Part shown: positions 1 through 9,298 of the stretch, piece by piece
Position numbering within the stretch: the stretch's first letter is position 1
Layout of the letters: each line of letters begins with the position of its first letter
Source of the DNA: Mucilaginibacter sp.
Lineage (GTDB): Bacteria > Bacteroidota > Bacteroidia > Sphingobacteriales > Sphingobacteriaceae
Length of the DNA stretch: 55,557 nucleotides
NCBI GenBank assembly: GCA_031292485.1
Contig: JARLHA010000071.1
Location: 1 to 55,557 of the forward strand
Direction of reading: 5' to 3'
Position numbers and translations under genes: made by a program
The notes under the pieces: generated by a model
What the model saw: only the letters and a program-made list of their open reading frames with translations
Told to the model about the DNA's origin: nothing
Databases searched by the model: none

Positions 1-263
1 AACTCCGCGCCTCTCTGTGTCTTCTTCGCGCCCTCCGTGGTGAAATTTAACCACAGAGGTCACGGAGACAAGAACGCAAAGAGCACAGAGGCAAATATTA
101 TTTGGTAAGCTTTTTATAAAACCGACTTTTGAGACAACCTCATTCTTTTAAAACTAAACGGCTTAAAGCCTGTTGTTTTTAAAAACAAAAATCTTCTCCA
201 TCCCAAAATAATCCAAAATTAAGTTATAGTTTAGCTACATAAATACCCTTTTCAGCACATTGA
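1..263. repeat. Dispersed palindromic repeat and gene-free leader
   Basis: Bases 1-95 hold an imperfect palindrome built from CTCTGTG, CTCCGTGG, CCACAGAGG and CACGGAGA words. A related sequence lies at about 36950-37045, just before the TonB receptor gene, so this is a dispersed intergenic repeat. Bases 96-263 are AT-rich leader of the efflux operon; I see no convincing promoter or gene there. Confidence 0.6.
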
Positions 264-1499
264 ATGAAATTTTTACACGGTCTGATCATCTGTTTATTTA
301 CCTGTTCAGTTTCGCTGGCGCAAACCTACACGCTTGATCACTATCTTGATATTGCCAGAAATAACAGCCCTTTACTAAAAGACCTGCACAACCAGGTGGC
401 ATCAAACTCAATCGACAGCTTGCGCCTGCTTGCGGGGTTAAAACCCCAGGTAAACGCCAATAGCGGCGGTTTGTATGCCCCGATCATCAGCGGGTACGGA
501 TATTCAGAGGCGATCACGAATAACCACACCTTAAATGCTTTGATGAGTGCAAACAAGGCTATCATCAGCAAAAAAAATATTAACGCCCAACTGGATGCCA
601 TTTCATTATTATCGCAATCCATTGGCAATGCAACCAAAATATCCGAGCAGGACTTAAAAAAGGCGATAACCACACAATACATAACTGCCTACGGCGATTT
701 ATTGCAGGTACGTTTTAACCAGGAAGTAATAGAACTACTCAGCAAGGAAGAAGAACTGCTGAAAAAACTTACCCGCGCCAACGTTTACCATCAAAGCGAT
801 TACCTGACCTTTTTAGTTACACTGAAACAGCAGCAGTTACAGCTTTTGCAGGCAAGGTTGCTGTATAAGAACGATTATTCGACATTAAATTTCCTTGCGG
901 GAGTTGCCGACACAAGTATGGTAGCGCTGGCAGAACCTGCCATCCAAAAACCAATCCTCCCCGACCCGACTACCTCTATTTTTTTCAGGCAGTACAAGCT
1001 GGACAGCCTGAAACTGGTTAACAGCCGCTTGTTGGTTGATTTCAGTTATAAACCCAAAGTAAGCATTACAGCTGATGGCGGTTATAACTCGGATTTTATG
1101 GGTCCGGCGTACAAGAATTTTGGCGTTAGCGCTGGTTTTACTTTTACGATGCCGATTTATGACGGCGGGCAGCGGAAAATGCAGTACAAGAAAATAAGTT
1201 TAGAAGAAGATACCCGCGAAAATTACAAATCTTTTTTTAATGTACAGTTTAAACAACAGATAGCACAATTGAACCAGCAGATCAGCGAAAACGACAACCT
1301 GCTTAAACAAATTGACGAACAAATAAAATACACCGAAAGTTTGATAAAAGTTGACAGCGACCTGTTGCAAACCGGGGATGTGCGCATTGCCGACCTTATA
1401 CTGGCTATAAACAACTATCTGACCATAAAAAACTTACGCACCACTACAAACATCACTAAACTACAGCTCATCAACCAGCTGAATTACTATAACAGGTAA
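264..1499 (+). CDS. TolC-like outer-membrane efflux protein
   Basis: This is probably the outer-membrane channel of a tripartite RND efflux system. The 411-residue product has a signal peptide (residues 1-19, ending SLAQ), then the long alternating helical and strand pattern of the outer membrane efflux protein family. It contains Leu/Gln/Asn-rich coiled-coil stretches around residues 120-200 and 310-400 and a beta segment with a GGYNSDF-type motif near 270. It is the first gene of an operon: the adaptor gene begins two bases after its stop and the pump gene follows. The length is slightly short for TolC (usually 430-490). The substrate cannot be told from sequence. Confidence 0.85.
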   Translation: MKFLHGLIICLFTCSVSLAQTYTLDHYLDIARNNSPLLKDLHNQVASNSIDSLRLLAGLKPQVNANSGGLYAPIISGYGYSEAITNNHTLNALMSANKAIISKKNINAQLDAISLLSQSIGNATKISEQDLKKAITTQYITAYGDLLQVRFNQEVIELLSKEEELLKKLTRANVYHQSDYLTFLVTLKQQQLQLLQARLLYKNDYSTLNFLAGVADTSMVALAEPAIQKPILPDPTTSIFFRQYKLDSLKLVNSRLLVDFSYKPKVSITADGGYNSDFMGPAYKNFGVSAGFTFTMPIYDGGQRKMQYKKISLEEDTRENYKSFFNVQFKQQIAQLNQQISENDNLLKQIDEQIKYTESLIKVDSDLLQTGDVRIADLILAINNYLTIKNLRTTTNITKLQLINQLNYYNR

Positions 1500-1500
1500 C

Positions 1501-2454
1501 ATGAAAACATTGATTTTTAAATATAATGGCATTAAACAATTCTGCATGGTGATGGTTATCCCGGTATTGCTGTATTCGTGCAAGGGAAAAGACAGCGGCG
1601 GGGATGAGGAAGACGCTAAAGTAACCTCGCAAACACCGGTTAGCGTAACGACAGTTAACGATAGCACGCTGGTTGATTATATCGACCTGAATGCTACGTC
1701 GACCACCCTGCAGAAAAACTATGTAAAATCGAACGCAATAGGCTATATCACACAATCAAATGTACAGCCCGGACAAAATGTGAGCAAAGGGCAGTTACTT
1801 TTTACCGTTAAAACCAAGGAAGCGCAAACTATCGGCAACAGCATTAATGTACTGGATACCAGTTTTAAGTTTTCGGGGGTAAATAAAATTAAAGCTTCGG
1901 CATCGGGTTATATTTCAGCCTTAAGCCATCAAACCGGCGATTATGTGCAGGATGGCGAAGCCCTGGCAGTAATAAGCGACCGGTCGAGCTTTGTGTTTTT
2001 AATGCAGCTGCCTTACGAGTTAAAGCAATATGTAAAAGCGGGCCAAAATGTTGACCTCACATTGCCGGGCGGCACCAAAATAATTGGGACAGTAAAATCA
2101 TTTATGCCAGCGGTAGATACGGTTGCCCAAACACAGGGAGTTGTCATTGGCATTAATTCCAATCAGCAAATACCCGAAAATTTGGTAGCAAAGGCAAGAA
2201 TCGTAAAATCAGCAAAAAGCAATACTTCTACCTTGCCAAAATCGGCTATACTGGCTAATGAAACACAAACTGAGTTTTGGGTAATGAAACTGGTTAACGA
2301 CAGTACTGCCGTAAAAGTACCGGTGAAAGAAGGCATACAATCGGGCGACCGCGTAGAGATCCTGTCGCCCAAGTTTTCGCCGCAGGATAAAATCGTTGTT
2401 ACCGGGAATTATGGCCTTACAGATACCGCCAAAGTTAAAATTGTGAAGCAATGA
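1501..2454 (+). CDS. RND efflux periplasmic adaptor (HlyD/MFP family), lipoprotein
   Basis: This is the membrane-fusion protein expected to link the inner-membrane pump to the outer-membrane channel. Residues 1-23 form a lipoprotein signal with lipobox LLYSC (Cys at about 23), so it is probably lipid-anchored. The biotinyl-lipoyl-like part shows NVQPGQNVSKGQLLF (about 92-106) and a second half GDYVQDGEALAVISD (about 147-161). A beta-barrel and membrane-proximal domain follow to the end. At 317 residues it is shorter than typical AcrA or CusB (about 370-400), mainly because the alpha-hairpin between the lipoyl halves is very short. It overlaps the pump gene by four bases (ATGA), indicating translational coupling. 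Confidence 0.85.
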   Translation: MKTLIFKYNGIKQFCMVMVIPVLLYSCKGKDSGGDEEDAKVTSQTPVSVTTVNDSTLVDYIDLNATSTTLQKNYVKSNAIGYITQSNVQPGQNVSKGQLLFTVKTKEAQTIGNSINVLDTSFKFSGVNKIKASASGYISALSHQTGDYVQDGEALAVISDRSSFVFLMQLPYELKQYVKAGQNVDLTLPGGTKIIGTVKSFMPAVDTVAQTQGVVIGINSNQQIPENLVAKARIVKSAKSNTSTLPKSAILANETQTEFWVMKLVNDSTAVKVPVKEGIQSGDRVEILSPKFSPQDKIVVTGNYGLTDTAKVKIVKQ

Positions 2455-5400
2455 TGAGCCCTGAAAAGATAAAAGATACTTTTATAAGCCACAGGAAGCC
2501 TATCAGCCTGGTGTTGGCCATCATTATTATGGGTGGTTTGTTTGCCTATTCAAAATTGCAAACGTCCCTCTTTCCTGAAATCACTTTCCCGAAAATAAAA
2601 ATCATAGCGGATGAAGGTTTGCAGCCGGTAAATAAAATGATGGTAACGGTTACCAAACCGCTGGAGAATGCCATCAAACAAACCCCCGGCCTGCAAATGG
2701 TACGCAGTACCACCAGCAGGGGCAGCTGCGAAATATCAGCCTATATGAGCTGGGATGTTGATATTGACCAAAGCCTTACCAAATTACAGGCCAATATCAA
2801 CCAGATAAAAAACGACCTGCCTGCTGATGTGAACATCACCACCGCAAAAATGAACCCTTCTATTTTACCGGTGAGCGGGTATACTTTAGAGAGCCATTCC
2901 CGCTCGGCGATTGAATTGCGGCAACTGGCCACTTACACGGTAAAGCCATTTTTGTCGCAGGTTGACGGGATCTCGGAGATCCGGGTAATCGGCGGCAAAG
3001 CCAAAGAATACTGGCTGACGCTCAACAAACAAAAAATGAGCTCGTTGGGCCTTACGCCTGATATTATCAATACCACCCTCGGCACTACCAATTTTGTAAA
3101 GTCAGAAGGTTACCTGGCTGATTACAAAATGCTTTACCTTACCGTTACGGATGCAACTATTAATGCTAAAGATCAATTAGAGAACCTGGTTATCAGTAAT
3201 AACCGGAAACGGGTGGTGCGCCTTAAAGATTTTGCAGATATAGCGATACAGGAAAGCATTGAATATACCCGCATTAACGCCAACGGGCACGACGGCGTTT
3301 TAATCGCGGTAATTAAACAGCCTGATGCCAACCTGGTTTCGCTTTCAAGCGATATGGACGATAAGGTGGCACAGCTCAAAAAAATATTGCCGCACGATGT
3401 AAGCATTAAGCCTTATTATGAACAGGCAGATTTTGTAAAAGATTCCATCAAAAGTGTAAGCGATAGTTTATGGATAGGGCTGTTGCTGGCCATCATTGTC
3501 GCCATTATTTTCCTGCGCTCGATTAAAGCCAGCGCGGTAATACTTATCACCATACCGATAACGCTTTGCTTGAGTTTAATAGTGATATATGGCATAGGAT
3601 ACACGTTCAATATTATGACATTGGGCGCTATTGCAGCCGCTTTGGGTTTGATTATTGATGACGCCATTGTTGTGGTTGAACAGATCCACCGTACCCATGA
3701 AGAGCATCCGAAGGAGCATCCGTTAAAGCTGGTAAAAACGGCCATTGATTACCTCTTCCCGGCAATGATCGGTTCTTCAATAAGTACTATTGTAATATTT
3801 ATTCCATTTTTATTGATGACCGGGGTTGCAGGCGCTTATTTTAAAGTGCTTACCAATACCATGATCATTACGCTGGTTTGCTCATTTTTTGTTACCTGGA
3901 TAGGGCTGCCCGTAGTTTATGTTTTACTGAGCAAGCACAAGAAAGACTATACCGGCGAAGTGAAAGAGGTGGCTCACGAGGTAAAAAAGCAAAGGTGGGT
4001 AAAGTGGTTTATATTAAGGCCCTATGTAAGTTTAATTATTATGGCAGGCGCTATTGCCACGATAGTTATTGTACCAAAATTGCTGGAAACAGGTTTTTTA
4101 CCTGAAATGGATGAAGGCAGTATAGTATTGGATTACTGGTCGCCACCAGGAACATCCCTTGATGAAACAGACAGGATGCTGCACCAGATTGAGAAAATTA
4201 TCAGCAGCCAGCCGGAAGTAGAGGCCTATTCGCGCAGGACCGGGACGGAGATGGGTTTCTTTATTACAGAGCCGAATAAGGGAGATTACCTGATACAGTT
4301 AAAGAAAAAGCGTGACAAGACCACCGAAGAGGTGATCAGTGAGTTAAGAAAGAAAATAGCCGCCAACCAGCCCGCACTAAGAATAGATTTCGGCCAGGTA
4401 ATAACGGATATGCTGGGCGACCTGATGACTTCAATACAACCTATCGAAATAAAAATATTTGGCGATAACCCGCAAAAACTGCAAAGCCTTTCAAAACAGG
4501 TGGCGGATATTGTTTCAGATGTAAAAGGAACGGCAGATGTAAATAACGGCATAATTATAGCCGGGCCATCTGTGAGCATCGATCCGATCTATAGCAAACT
4601 GGCACAATATAACATAACACCTGCAAGCCTGCAGTTCCAGGTACAAACAGCGTTAGAAGGGAATGTTATCGGCACCATACTGGAGAATGAGCAGTTGAAC
4701 CCGATCAGGATGGTTTATCCGGGCAACCGCGCCTTAAATTTGGCGGGCATTGAGAGCCAGAGCATTTTTGTCCCCAGCGGCAAGCTGGTGCCCATCAGCG
4801 AACTGGCATCAGTACAATTAAAGCCCGGGGATGCGGAAATCAACCGGGAGAACCTGCAATCCATGGGCGTTGTGAGCGCGCGCCTTGAGGGCAGCGACCT
4901 TGGTTCGGTAATTCCGGCTATCCAAAAAAGCATCAAACAAAAAATTGGGCTGCCCCAGGGTTATCATATTGAGTACGGGGGAGATTATGCCCAGCAGCAG
5001 CAATCATTTAAAGAACTGCTGATCATCCTTATCACTTCGAGCCTGCTGGTTTTTTGTGTGATCCTTTTCCTGTTCAAACAATTCAGGATAGCATTTTTAA
5101 TTTTAATTGTAGCGGTTTTAGGGATCTCCGGAAGTTTTCTTGCTTTATATATCACCCAAACCCCTTTAAATGTAGGCAGTTATACAGGGCTCATTATGAT
5201 CGTTGGTATTATTGGCGAGAACGCCATTTTTACCTTTTTGCAGTTTAAACAAAGAGCGCTGGAGAACCTGGATAAAAAAGTTGAAAACAGCATTGACGAA
5301 GCGGTTACATACGCTATCTCCACACGTTTACGGCCAAAACTGATGACAGCACTCGGGGCAATTATAGCACTGATGCCGCTTGCATTGGGTATAGGCGCCG

Positions 5401-5558
5401 GGGCGCAGCTGCACCAGCCTTTAGCTATTGCGGTGATTGGTGGTTTTGTTGTAGCACTCCCGATGTTGCTGATTGTACTACCAAGTTTGATACGGATATT
5501 TTATAAGGAGGGGCACTTTCCTGAAAACAGTAAGATAGATACTAATAATCACGAATAG
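2451..5558 (+). CDS. RND efflux transporter, inner-membrane pump (AcrB/CzcA superfamily)
   Basis: This is a 1035-residue proton-driven RND permease, full length for the family. It has the expected layout: TM1 (about residues 17-35), a large periplasmic loop, TM2-6 (about 340-500), TM7 near 525, a second periplasmic loop, and TM8-12 (about 855-1020). The proton-relay segment in TM4 reads GLIIDDAIVVVEQ with Asp403-Asp404, the double Asp seen in hydrophobe/amphiphile (HAE-type) pumps such as AcrB. CzcA/CusA metal pumps usually differ there, so organic substrates are more likely than metals; this is inference. It ends the three-gene operon. Two ATGs (2451 and 2454) are possible starts. Confidence 0.9.
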   Translation: MMSPEKIKDTFISHRKPISLVLAIIIMGGLFAYSKLQTSLFPEITFPKIKIIADEGLQPVNKMMVTVTKPLENAIKQTPGLQMVRSTTSRGSCEISAYMSWDVDIDQSLTKLQANINQIKNDLPADVNITTAKMNPSILPVSGYTLESHSRSAIELRQLATYTVKPFLSQVDGISEIRVIGGKAKEYWLTLNKQKMSSLGLTPDIINTTLGTTNFVKSEGYLADYKMLYLTVTDATINAKDQLENLVISNNRKRVVRLKDFADIAIQESIEYTRINANGHDGVLIAVIKQPDANLVSLSSDMDDKVAQLKKILPHDVSIKPYYEQADFVKDSIKSVSDSLWIGLLLAIIVAIIFLRSIKASAVILITIPITLCLSLIVIYGIGYTFNIMTLGAIAAALGLIIDDAIVVVEQIHRTHEEHPKEHPLKLVKTAIDYLFPAMIGSSISTIVIFIPFLLMTGVAGAYFKVLTNTMIITLVCSFFVTWIGLPVVYVLLSKHKKDYTGEVKEVAHEVKKQRWVKWFILRPYVSLIIMAGAIATIVIVPKLLETGFLPEMDEGSIVLDYWSPPGTSLDETDRMLHQIEKIISSQPEVEAYSRRTGTEMGFFITEPNKGDYLIQLKKKRDKTTEEVISELRKKIAANQPALRIDFGQVITDMLGDLMTSIQPIEIKIFGDNPQKLQSLSKQVADIVSDVKGTADVNNGIIIAGPSVSIDPIYSKLAQYNITPASLQFQVQTALEGNVIGTILENEQLNPIRMVYPGNRALNLAGIESQSIFVPSGKLVPISELASVQLKPGDAEINRENLQSMGVVSARLEGSDLGSVIPAIQKSIKQKIGLPQGYHIEYGGDYAQQQQSFKELLIILITSSLLVFCVILFLFKQFRIAFLILIVAVLGISGSFLALYITQTPLNVGSYTGLIMIVGIIGENAIFTFLQFKQRALENLDKKVENSIDEAVTYAISTRLRPKLMTALGAIIALMPLALGIGAGAQLHQPLAIAVIGGFVVALPMLLIVLPSLIRIFYKEGHFPENSKIDTNNHE

Positions 5559-5760
5559 AATTAGCACGAATTTATATTGACACGAATTTCACGAATAAGG
5601 CCGAATTTTCACGAATACTGCGTGGCGGATAAAGTTTTTGGGTGAAGATAATCAGGCAACATACGGTCCTGATATTGCATCCATTAGTCAGCCCGCATTA
5701 GTGATCATTCGAACGCATTCGTGAAAATTCGTGTTAAATTCAATTCGTGTCTATTATTCA
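5549..5760. repeat. Intergenic inverted repeats of CACGAATT / AATTCGTG words
   Basis: Several copies of CACGAATTT or CACGAATA occur at 5550-5620, and inverse copies (ATTCGTGAAAATTCGTG and similar) occur at 5712-5757. They form a long imperfect hairpin between the efflux operon and the next gene. It may end transcription of the pump operon, but it has no clear T-run. Nothing coding is seen. Confidence 0.6.
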
Positions 5761-5809
5761 GACTTAATCCAGAATCACCATTCATCTTTACCAATAAAAA
5801 CAACAGTTT

Positions 5810-6802
5810 ATGAAAAAGATCTTTTTAGCCATTTTGGCTGCGGGCATGATGTCCTTATCCCTTCATGCACAGACTTACGTTTTGGATAAAACAATACCGC
5901 TAACCGGCGATTCGGGTTACGATTATGTTGCTATCGACATGTCGGGTAACCGTTTGTACGTGTCGCACGGCTCGATGTTAAATATTGTTGACCTTACCAC
6001 CGGCAAGCAAATTGGCGTGATTGGTGATTTAAAAGGCATGCACGGCATTGCTATCGTTAACAAAAGCAACCGGGGCTTTATCAGCGATGGCAGGGCGAAT
6101 GCTGTAGTTGCGTTTGATTTAACAACGCTTAAAGTTATTGCCACTATCCCGCTTACCGCAACAGGACCTGACGGAATTATCTATGATCCCTATTCTGACA
6201 GGGTTTTTAGCTTTAACGGTGATAGCAACAATGCTTCGGTAGTTGATCCTAACACCCTGAAACAAGTAGGTACTGTGGACCTTGGGGGCGCGCCTGAATT
6301 TGCAGTTGCCGATGGCAAAGGCAAAATCTATAACAACCTGGAAGATAAAAACAGCGTGAATGTGATAGACAGCAAGACTTTAAAAGTGATCAGCAACTAT
6401 TCTTTAGCACCTGCGGGTGGCCCTACCGGCATTGCTTTGGATGATGCGGACAACCGGCTCTTCAGTGTTTGCCGCAAAAATAAAGGGATGAGTGTGCTTG
6501 ATGCTGCTTCGGGCAAGGTAATTGCCACGCTTCCAATTGGCGGCGGGGTAGATGCTGTATGCTACGACCCGGGAACCAAACTGATTTTTTGCTCATGCGG
6601 CGATGGAACCACCACCATTATCAAACAAAATTCAGCTGATGATTATAGCGTTATTCAAACGTTAAAAACACCGGTAAGGGCAAAAACAATGGCATTAGAT
6701 ACCCGTAACCACAAAATATATTTAAGCGTTGCCGATTTTGAACCCGGCACCCGAAAAGTTTTACCAAACACTTTTAAGGTATTGGTGTTTAAAATGCAGT
6801 AA
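5810..6802 (+). CDS. YncE-type beta-propeller protein, exported
   Basis: A 330-residue protein with a signal peptide (residues 1-20, ending SLHAQ) followed by repeated blades of about 40-45 residues. The blades carry motifs such as YVAIDMSGNRLYVSHG, IVDLTTGKQIGVI, VVDPNTLKQVGTV and VIDSKTLKVISNY, typical of YncE/NHL-like seven-bladed propellers of the periplasm. No catalytic residues can be assigned; members of this group are usually binding or scaffold proteins. The gene stands alone between two repeat-bearing gaps. Function is unknown beyond the fold. Confidence 0.8.
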   Translation: MKKIFLAILAAGMMSLSLHAQTYVLDKTIPLTGDSGYDYVAIDMSGNRLYVSHGSMLNIVDLTTGKQIGVIGDLKGMHGIAIVNKSNRGFISDGRANAVVAFDLTTLKVIATIPLTATGPDGIIYDPYSDRVFSFNGDSNNASVVDPNTLKQVGTVDLGGAPEFAVADGKGKIYNNLEDKNSVNVIDSKTLKVISNYSLAPAGGPTGIALDDADNRLFSVCRKNKGMSVLDAASGKVIATLPIGGGVDAVCYDPGTKLIFCSCGDGTTTIIKQNSADDYSVIQTLKTPVRAKTMALDTRNHKIYLSVADFEPGTRKVLPNTFKVLVFKMQ

Positions 6803-7067
6803 GGGAAAGAATTAAGAGTCAAGAACCAGGATAAAAAGAATGAACCTTGTTCTTTCTACCCGCTTCCGTTAACGTACCCGGCAACCGGCTTATCTTGATT
6901 CCTGGCTCTTGACTCTTGGTTTCTGCCTAAGTAATAAAAGCCCAGGGGTTGCTTTTTATTGCAACGGTTAATATATTTAACTAGAAAAATAAAATAAAAT
7001 TGCCATTAAAATAATATTTTAGATTCATATTACTATATTTACCCGCTGATGCCCCCTAGTTAACCGA
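6803..7067. repeat. Gap with inverted repeat (AAGAGTCAAGAACCAGGA)
   Basis: Arms at 6814-6831 and 6900-6917 match at 17 of 18 bases as inverted copies. The same words recur as an inverted pair at about 27004-27029 and 27130-27154, and as a single arm near 35111-35130. This is another dispersed palindromic repeat family. The rest of the gap (6920-7067) is AT-rich leader of the desaturase gene. Confidence 0.65.
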
Positions 7068-8108
7068 ATGATAAAGAGAAGTGATTTTGTACACTCAGGA
7101 GCGCCTGAGCCGCACCGTATTCGTACCAAGCAAATTTTAAGAGAGTTTCCGGAATTAAGAAACCTTATCGGTAAAAACCCATTCACCATGGTAGTAATAT
7201 TAGCCCTGGTTGGATCAATGACAGGCGTTGCCTGGCTGGTCCGCGACCAATCGTGGTGGATCATTTTTGCCGCGGCCTATTTATTTGGCGCCTTTGTGAA
7301 CCATGCATTATTTGTAATGATCCACGAGTGTACGCACCAGTTGCTGTTTAAAAACCGCCTGGCTAACCGCTGGGCCGCCATATTTGCCAATTTGCCACAC
7401 ATTATGCCAGGCGCTATTTCATTTGAAAAATATCATCTGAAACACCACTCCTTCCAGGGAATCCATGAGCTGGATGCCGACTTGCCTAACAAATGGGAAG
7501 CAAAGCTGATCAACAATTCCTTTTTAGGTAAAACGTTGTGGCTGTTATTTTTTCCGATATTCCAGGGAACAAGAGTATCCAGACTAAAAGAGATCAACTT
7601 TTTTGATGGCTGGGTGGTTGTAAACATCCTGGTACAAGTTGCGTTTACAGCAGCTATATGGTATTTTATGGGCTGGCATGCCGTTGCATTTATGTTTATC
7701 AGTTTTTGGTTCTCTATCGGCTTGCACCCGGTTGGCGCCCGCTGGGTACAGGAACACTACCTGACCTTCGACAGCCAGCAGGAAACGTATAGCTATTACG
7801 GTCCATTGAATATTACCGCATTTAACGTAGGTTTTCATAATGAGCACCACGATTTTCCGTCCATCCCCTGGAACAAGCTTCCGGAGATAAAGAAAACCGC
7901 GCCGGAATATTATGACACCCTGCTTTACCATACCTCATGGACCAAACTATTTTTCAGGTTCCTTTTTGAACAGGAAATTTCGCTTTTTAACCGTATCGTA
8001 CGAAAAGAACGCGGCAAAGTGTCTCTTACTGATGAATCCATGCCCGATATCGAACTGGTTAAGGCTGAAGAGGCGGCGGCAAAGTATGCGGAAGAAACGG
8101 TTGTTTGA
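7068..8108 (+). CDS. Sphingolipid delta-4 desaturase-like fatty acid desaturase (DES1 homologue)
   Basis: A 346-residue membrane di-iron desaturase. The three histidine boxes are H86-ECT-H90, H123-LK-H126-H127 and H257-NE-H260-H261-D. Transmembrane segments lie around residues 40-60, 66-86, 180-200 and 203-222. The resemblance goes beyond the boxes. The N-terminal segment with PEPHRIRTKQILREFPEL, and the run ETYSYYGPLNITAFNVG followed by NEHHDFPSIPWNKLPEIKK and a later YHTSW, parallel eukaryotic dihydroceramide delta-4 desaturases (DES1), as I recall them. Sphingobacteriaceae make dihydroceramide-type sphingolipids, so a role in desaturating a sphingoid base is plausible. A plain acyl-lipid desaturase remains possible. 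The gene is a single unit ending at a clear terminator. Confidence 0.85.
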   Translation: MIKRSDFVHSGAPEPHRIRTKQILREFPELRNLIGKNPFTMVVILALVGSMTGVAWLVRDQSWWIIFAAAYLFGAFVNHALFVMIHECTHQLLFKNRLANRWAAIFANLPHIMPGAISFEKYHLKHHSFQGIHELDADLPNKWEAKLINNSFLGKTLWLLFFPIFQGTRVSRLKEINFFDGWVVVNILVQVAFTAAIWYFMGWHAVAFMFISFWFSIGLHPVGARWVQEHYLTFDSQQETYSYYGPLNITAFNVGFHNEHHDFPSIPWNKLPEIKKTAPEYYDTLLYHTSWTKLFFRFLFEQEISLFNRIVRKERGKVSLTDESMPDIELVKAEEAAAKYAEETVV

Positions 8109-8145
8109 GTTGAAAGTTTTTAACAAACTATACTTTTAAATATTA

Positions 8146-8179
8146 AAACAGGCGATCGAATGACCGCCTGTTTTTTTTT
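8146..8179 (+). terminator. Rho-independent terminator after the desaturase gene
   Basis: A perfect 9-bp stem (AAACAGGCG at 8146-8154, CGCCTGTTT at 8165-8173) with a 10-base loop runs into a T tract to 8179. It lies 38 bases after the desaturase stop codon. Confidence 0.85.
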
Positions 8180-8277
8180 GCCTGATCTCTATTTAACTAA
8201 TCTCTAATCTCTATCCCGCACTAAAACCTTATTTTTGCGTTAACTTACTTTACGAATTTAGATTCTTTGTATAAAGC

Positions 8278-9186
8278 ATGAGCCACGCAAAAAAAACAAG
8301 GCTGATTGTTCCCATTATTTTCATCATATTCCTGGTTGCTTATGCAAAACACAAGCATGAGTACCGCCACAGCAATATCGTTGGCAGACTAGCCATGCGT
8401 GATATGGATGAAATTTCGGGCATAGCCGCGTCGGGCATCAACAAGGACCTTTATTATGTGCATAACGACAGTGGCGACACCAGCCGTTTTTTTGCGATCT
8501 ATCCTTCAGGCGAATTGAGATCGACCGTTTATTTTAACGGAGATCCAAAGGAAAAACAGTATGGCGTGCATGATTGTGAAGATATTGCCGTGGGCCCCGG
8601 CCCTGTGCCAGGAAATAGCTATGTTTACATGGGTGATATCGGCGATAATTACGCGGAGCGCAGTTACCTGACGGTTTACCGCATGGAAGAAAAAAAGGAG
8701 TGGGTAAATAAAGGTACATACCACACAACAGCTGTTCCGATCCATTTAAAATATCCTGATGGGCCAAAGGATGCTGAAACACTAATGATTGACCCCATTG
8801 AGCAGCTGATTTATATCGTTTCAAAAAGACACGATACGGTAAGGGTTTATTCGACACCGCTCCTGTATAAACCGGATGACACTATTATGCTAACCAAACG
8901 CTGCAAATTATTTTTTCCGGGGATTAAGCCGTTTAAATGGATAACGGCAGGCGATATATCCAATGACGGGCAACAGGTTTTGATAAAAAGTTACAACAAG
9001 GTATATTACTGGCAACGTGCACACAACGAGCCTATCTGGAAAACCGTGCAAAAACCATGGAAACTACTGCCTTACGAGGAAGAAAAACAAGGTGAAGGCA
9101 TTGGCTTTACACCTGACGGCAAAGGCTATTATACCTGTAGCGAAGGTATTTATACGCCGATTTATTATTACAGGACACCGCAATAA
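8278..9186 (+). CDS. Membrane-anchored, propeller-like protein of unknown function
   Basis: A 302-residue protein with an N-terminal hydrophobic segment (about residues 8-24) after a basic start (MSHAKKTRL), so it is either signal-anchored or exported. The body has beta-rich, Asp-rich repeats such as DISGIAASG-like and YYVHNDSGDTSRFFAIYPSGEL, plus HDCEDIAVGPG and YMGDIGDNYAERSYLTVYR. This DxExI and GDIGDN pattern occurs in hypothetical beta-propeller proteins of Bacteroidota and other bacteria. No enzyme motif is recognised. A TATTTTTG sequence at 8230-8237 could be its -7 box. It is monocistronic, converging with the AraC gene downstream. Confidence 0.7.
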   Translation: MSHAKKTRLIVPIIFIIFLVAYAKHKHEYRHSNIVGRLAMRDMDEISGIAASGINKDLYYVHNDSGDTSRFFAIYPSGELRSTVYFNGDPKEKQYGVHDCEDIAVGPGPVPGNSYVYMGDIGDNYAERSYLTVYRMEEKKEWVNKGTYHTTAVPIHLKYPDGPKDAETLMIDPIEQLIYIVSKRHDTVRVYSTPLLYKPDDTIMLTKRCKLFFPGIKPFKWITAGDISNDGQQVLIKSYNKVYYWQRAHNEPIWKTVQKPWKLLPYEEEKQGEGIGFTPDGKGYYTCSEGIYTPIYYYRTPQ

Positions 9187-9298
9187 GCGCCGGAAAGCAA
9201 AAATCAAACGCTTATAAACAACCAGCATAAATTTTGCGATACCCATTTATATTCCCACTATTTTGGCGTACCTGACATTTGATTCCTTTGGTTATAGA

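Noticed and set aside
2451..5558. Heavy-metal (CzcA/CusA) efflux assignment
   Set aside because: The TM4 segment has the double Asp of HAE-type pumps, and the adaptor lacks visible metal-binding Met or His clusters.
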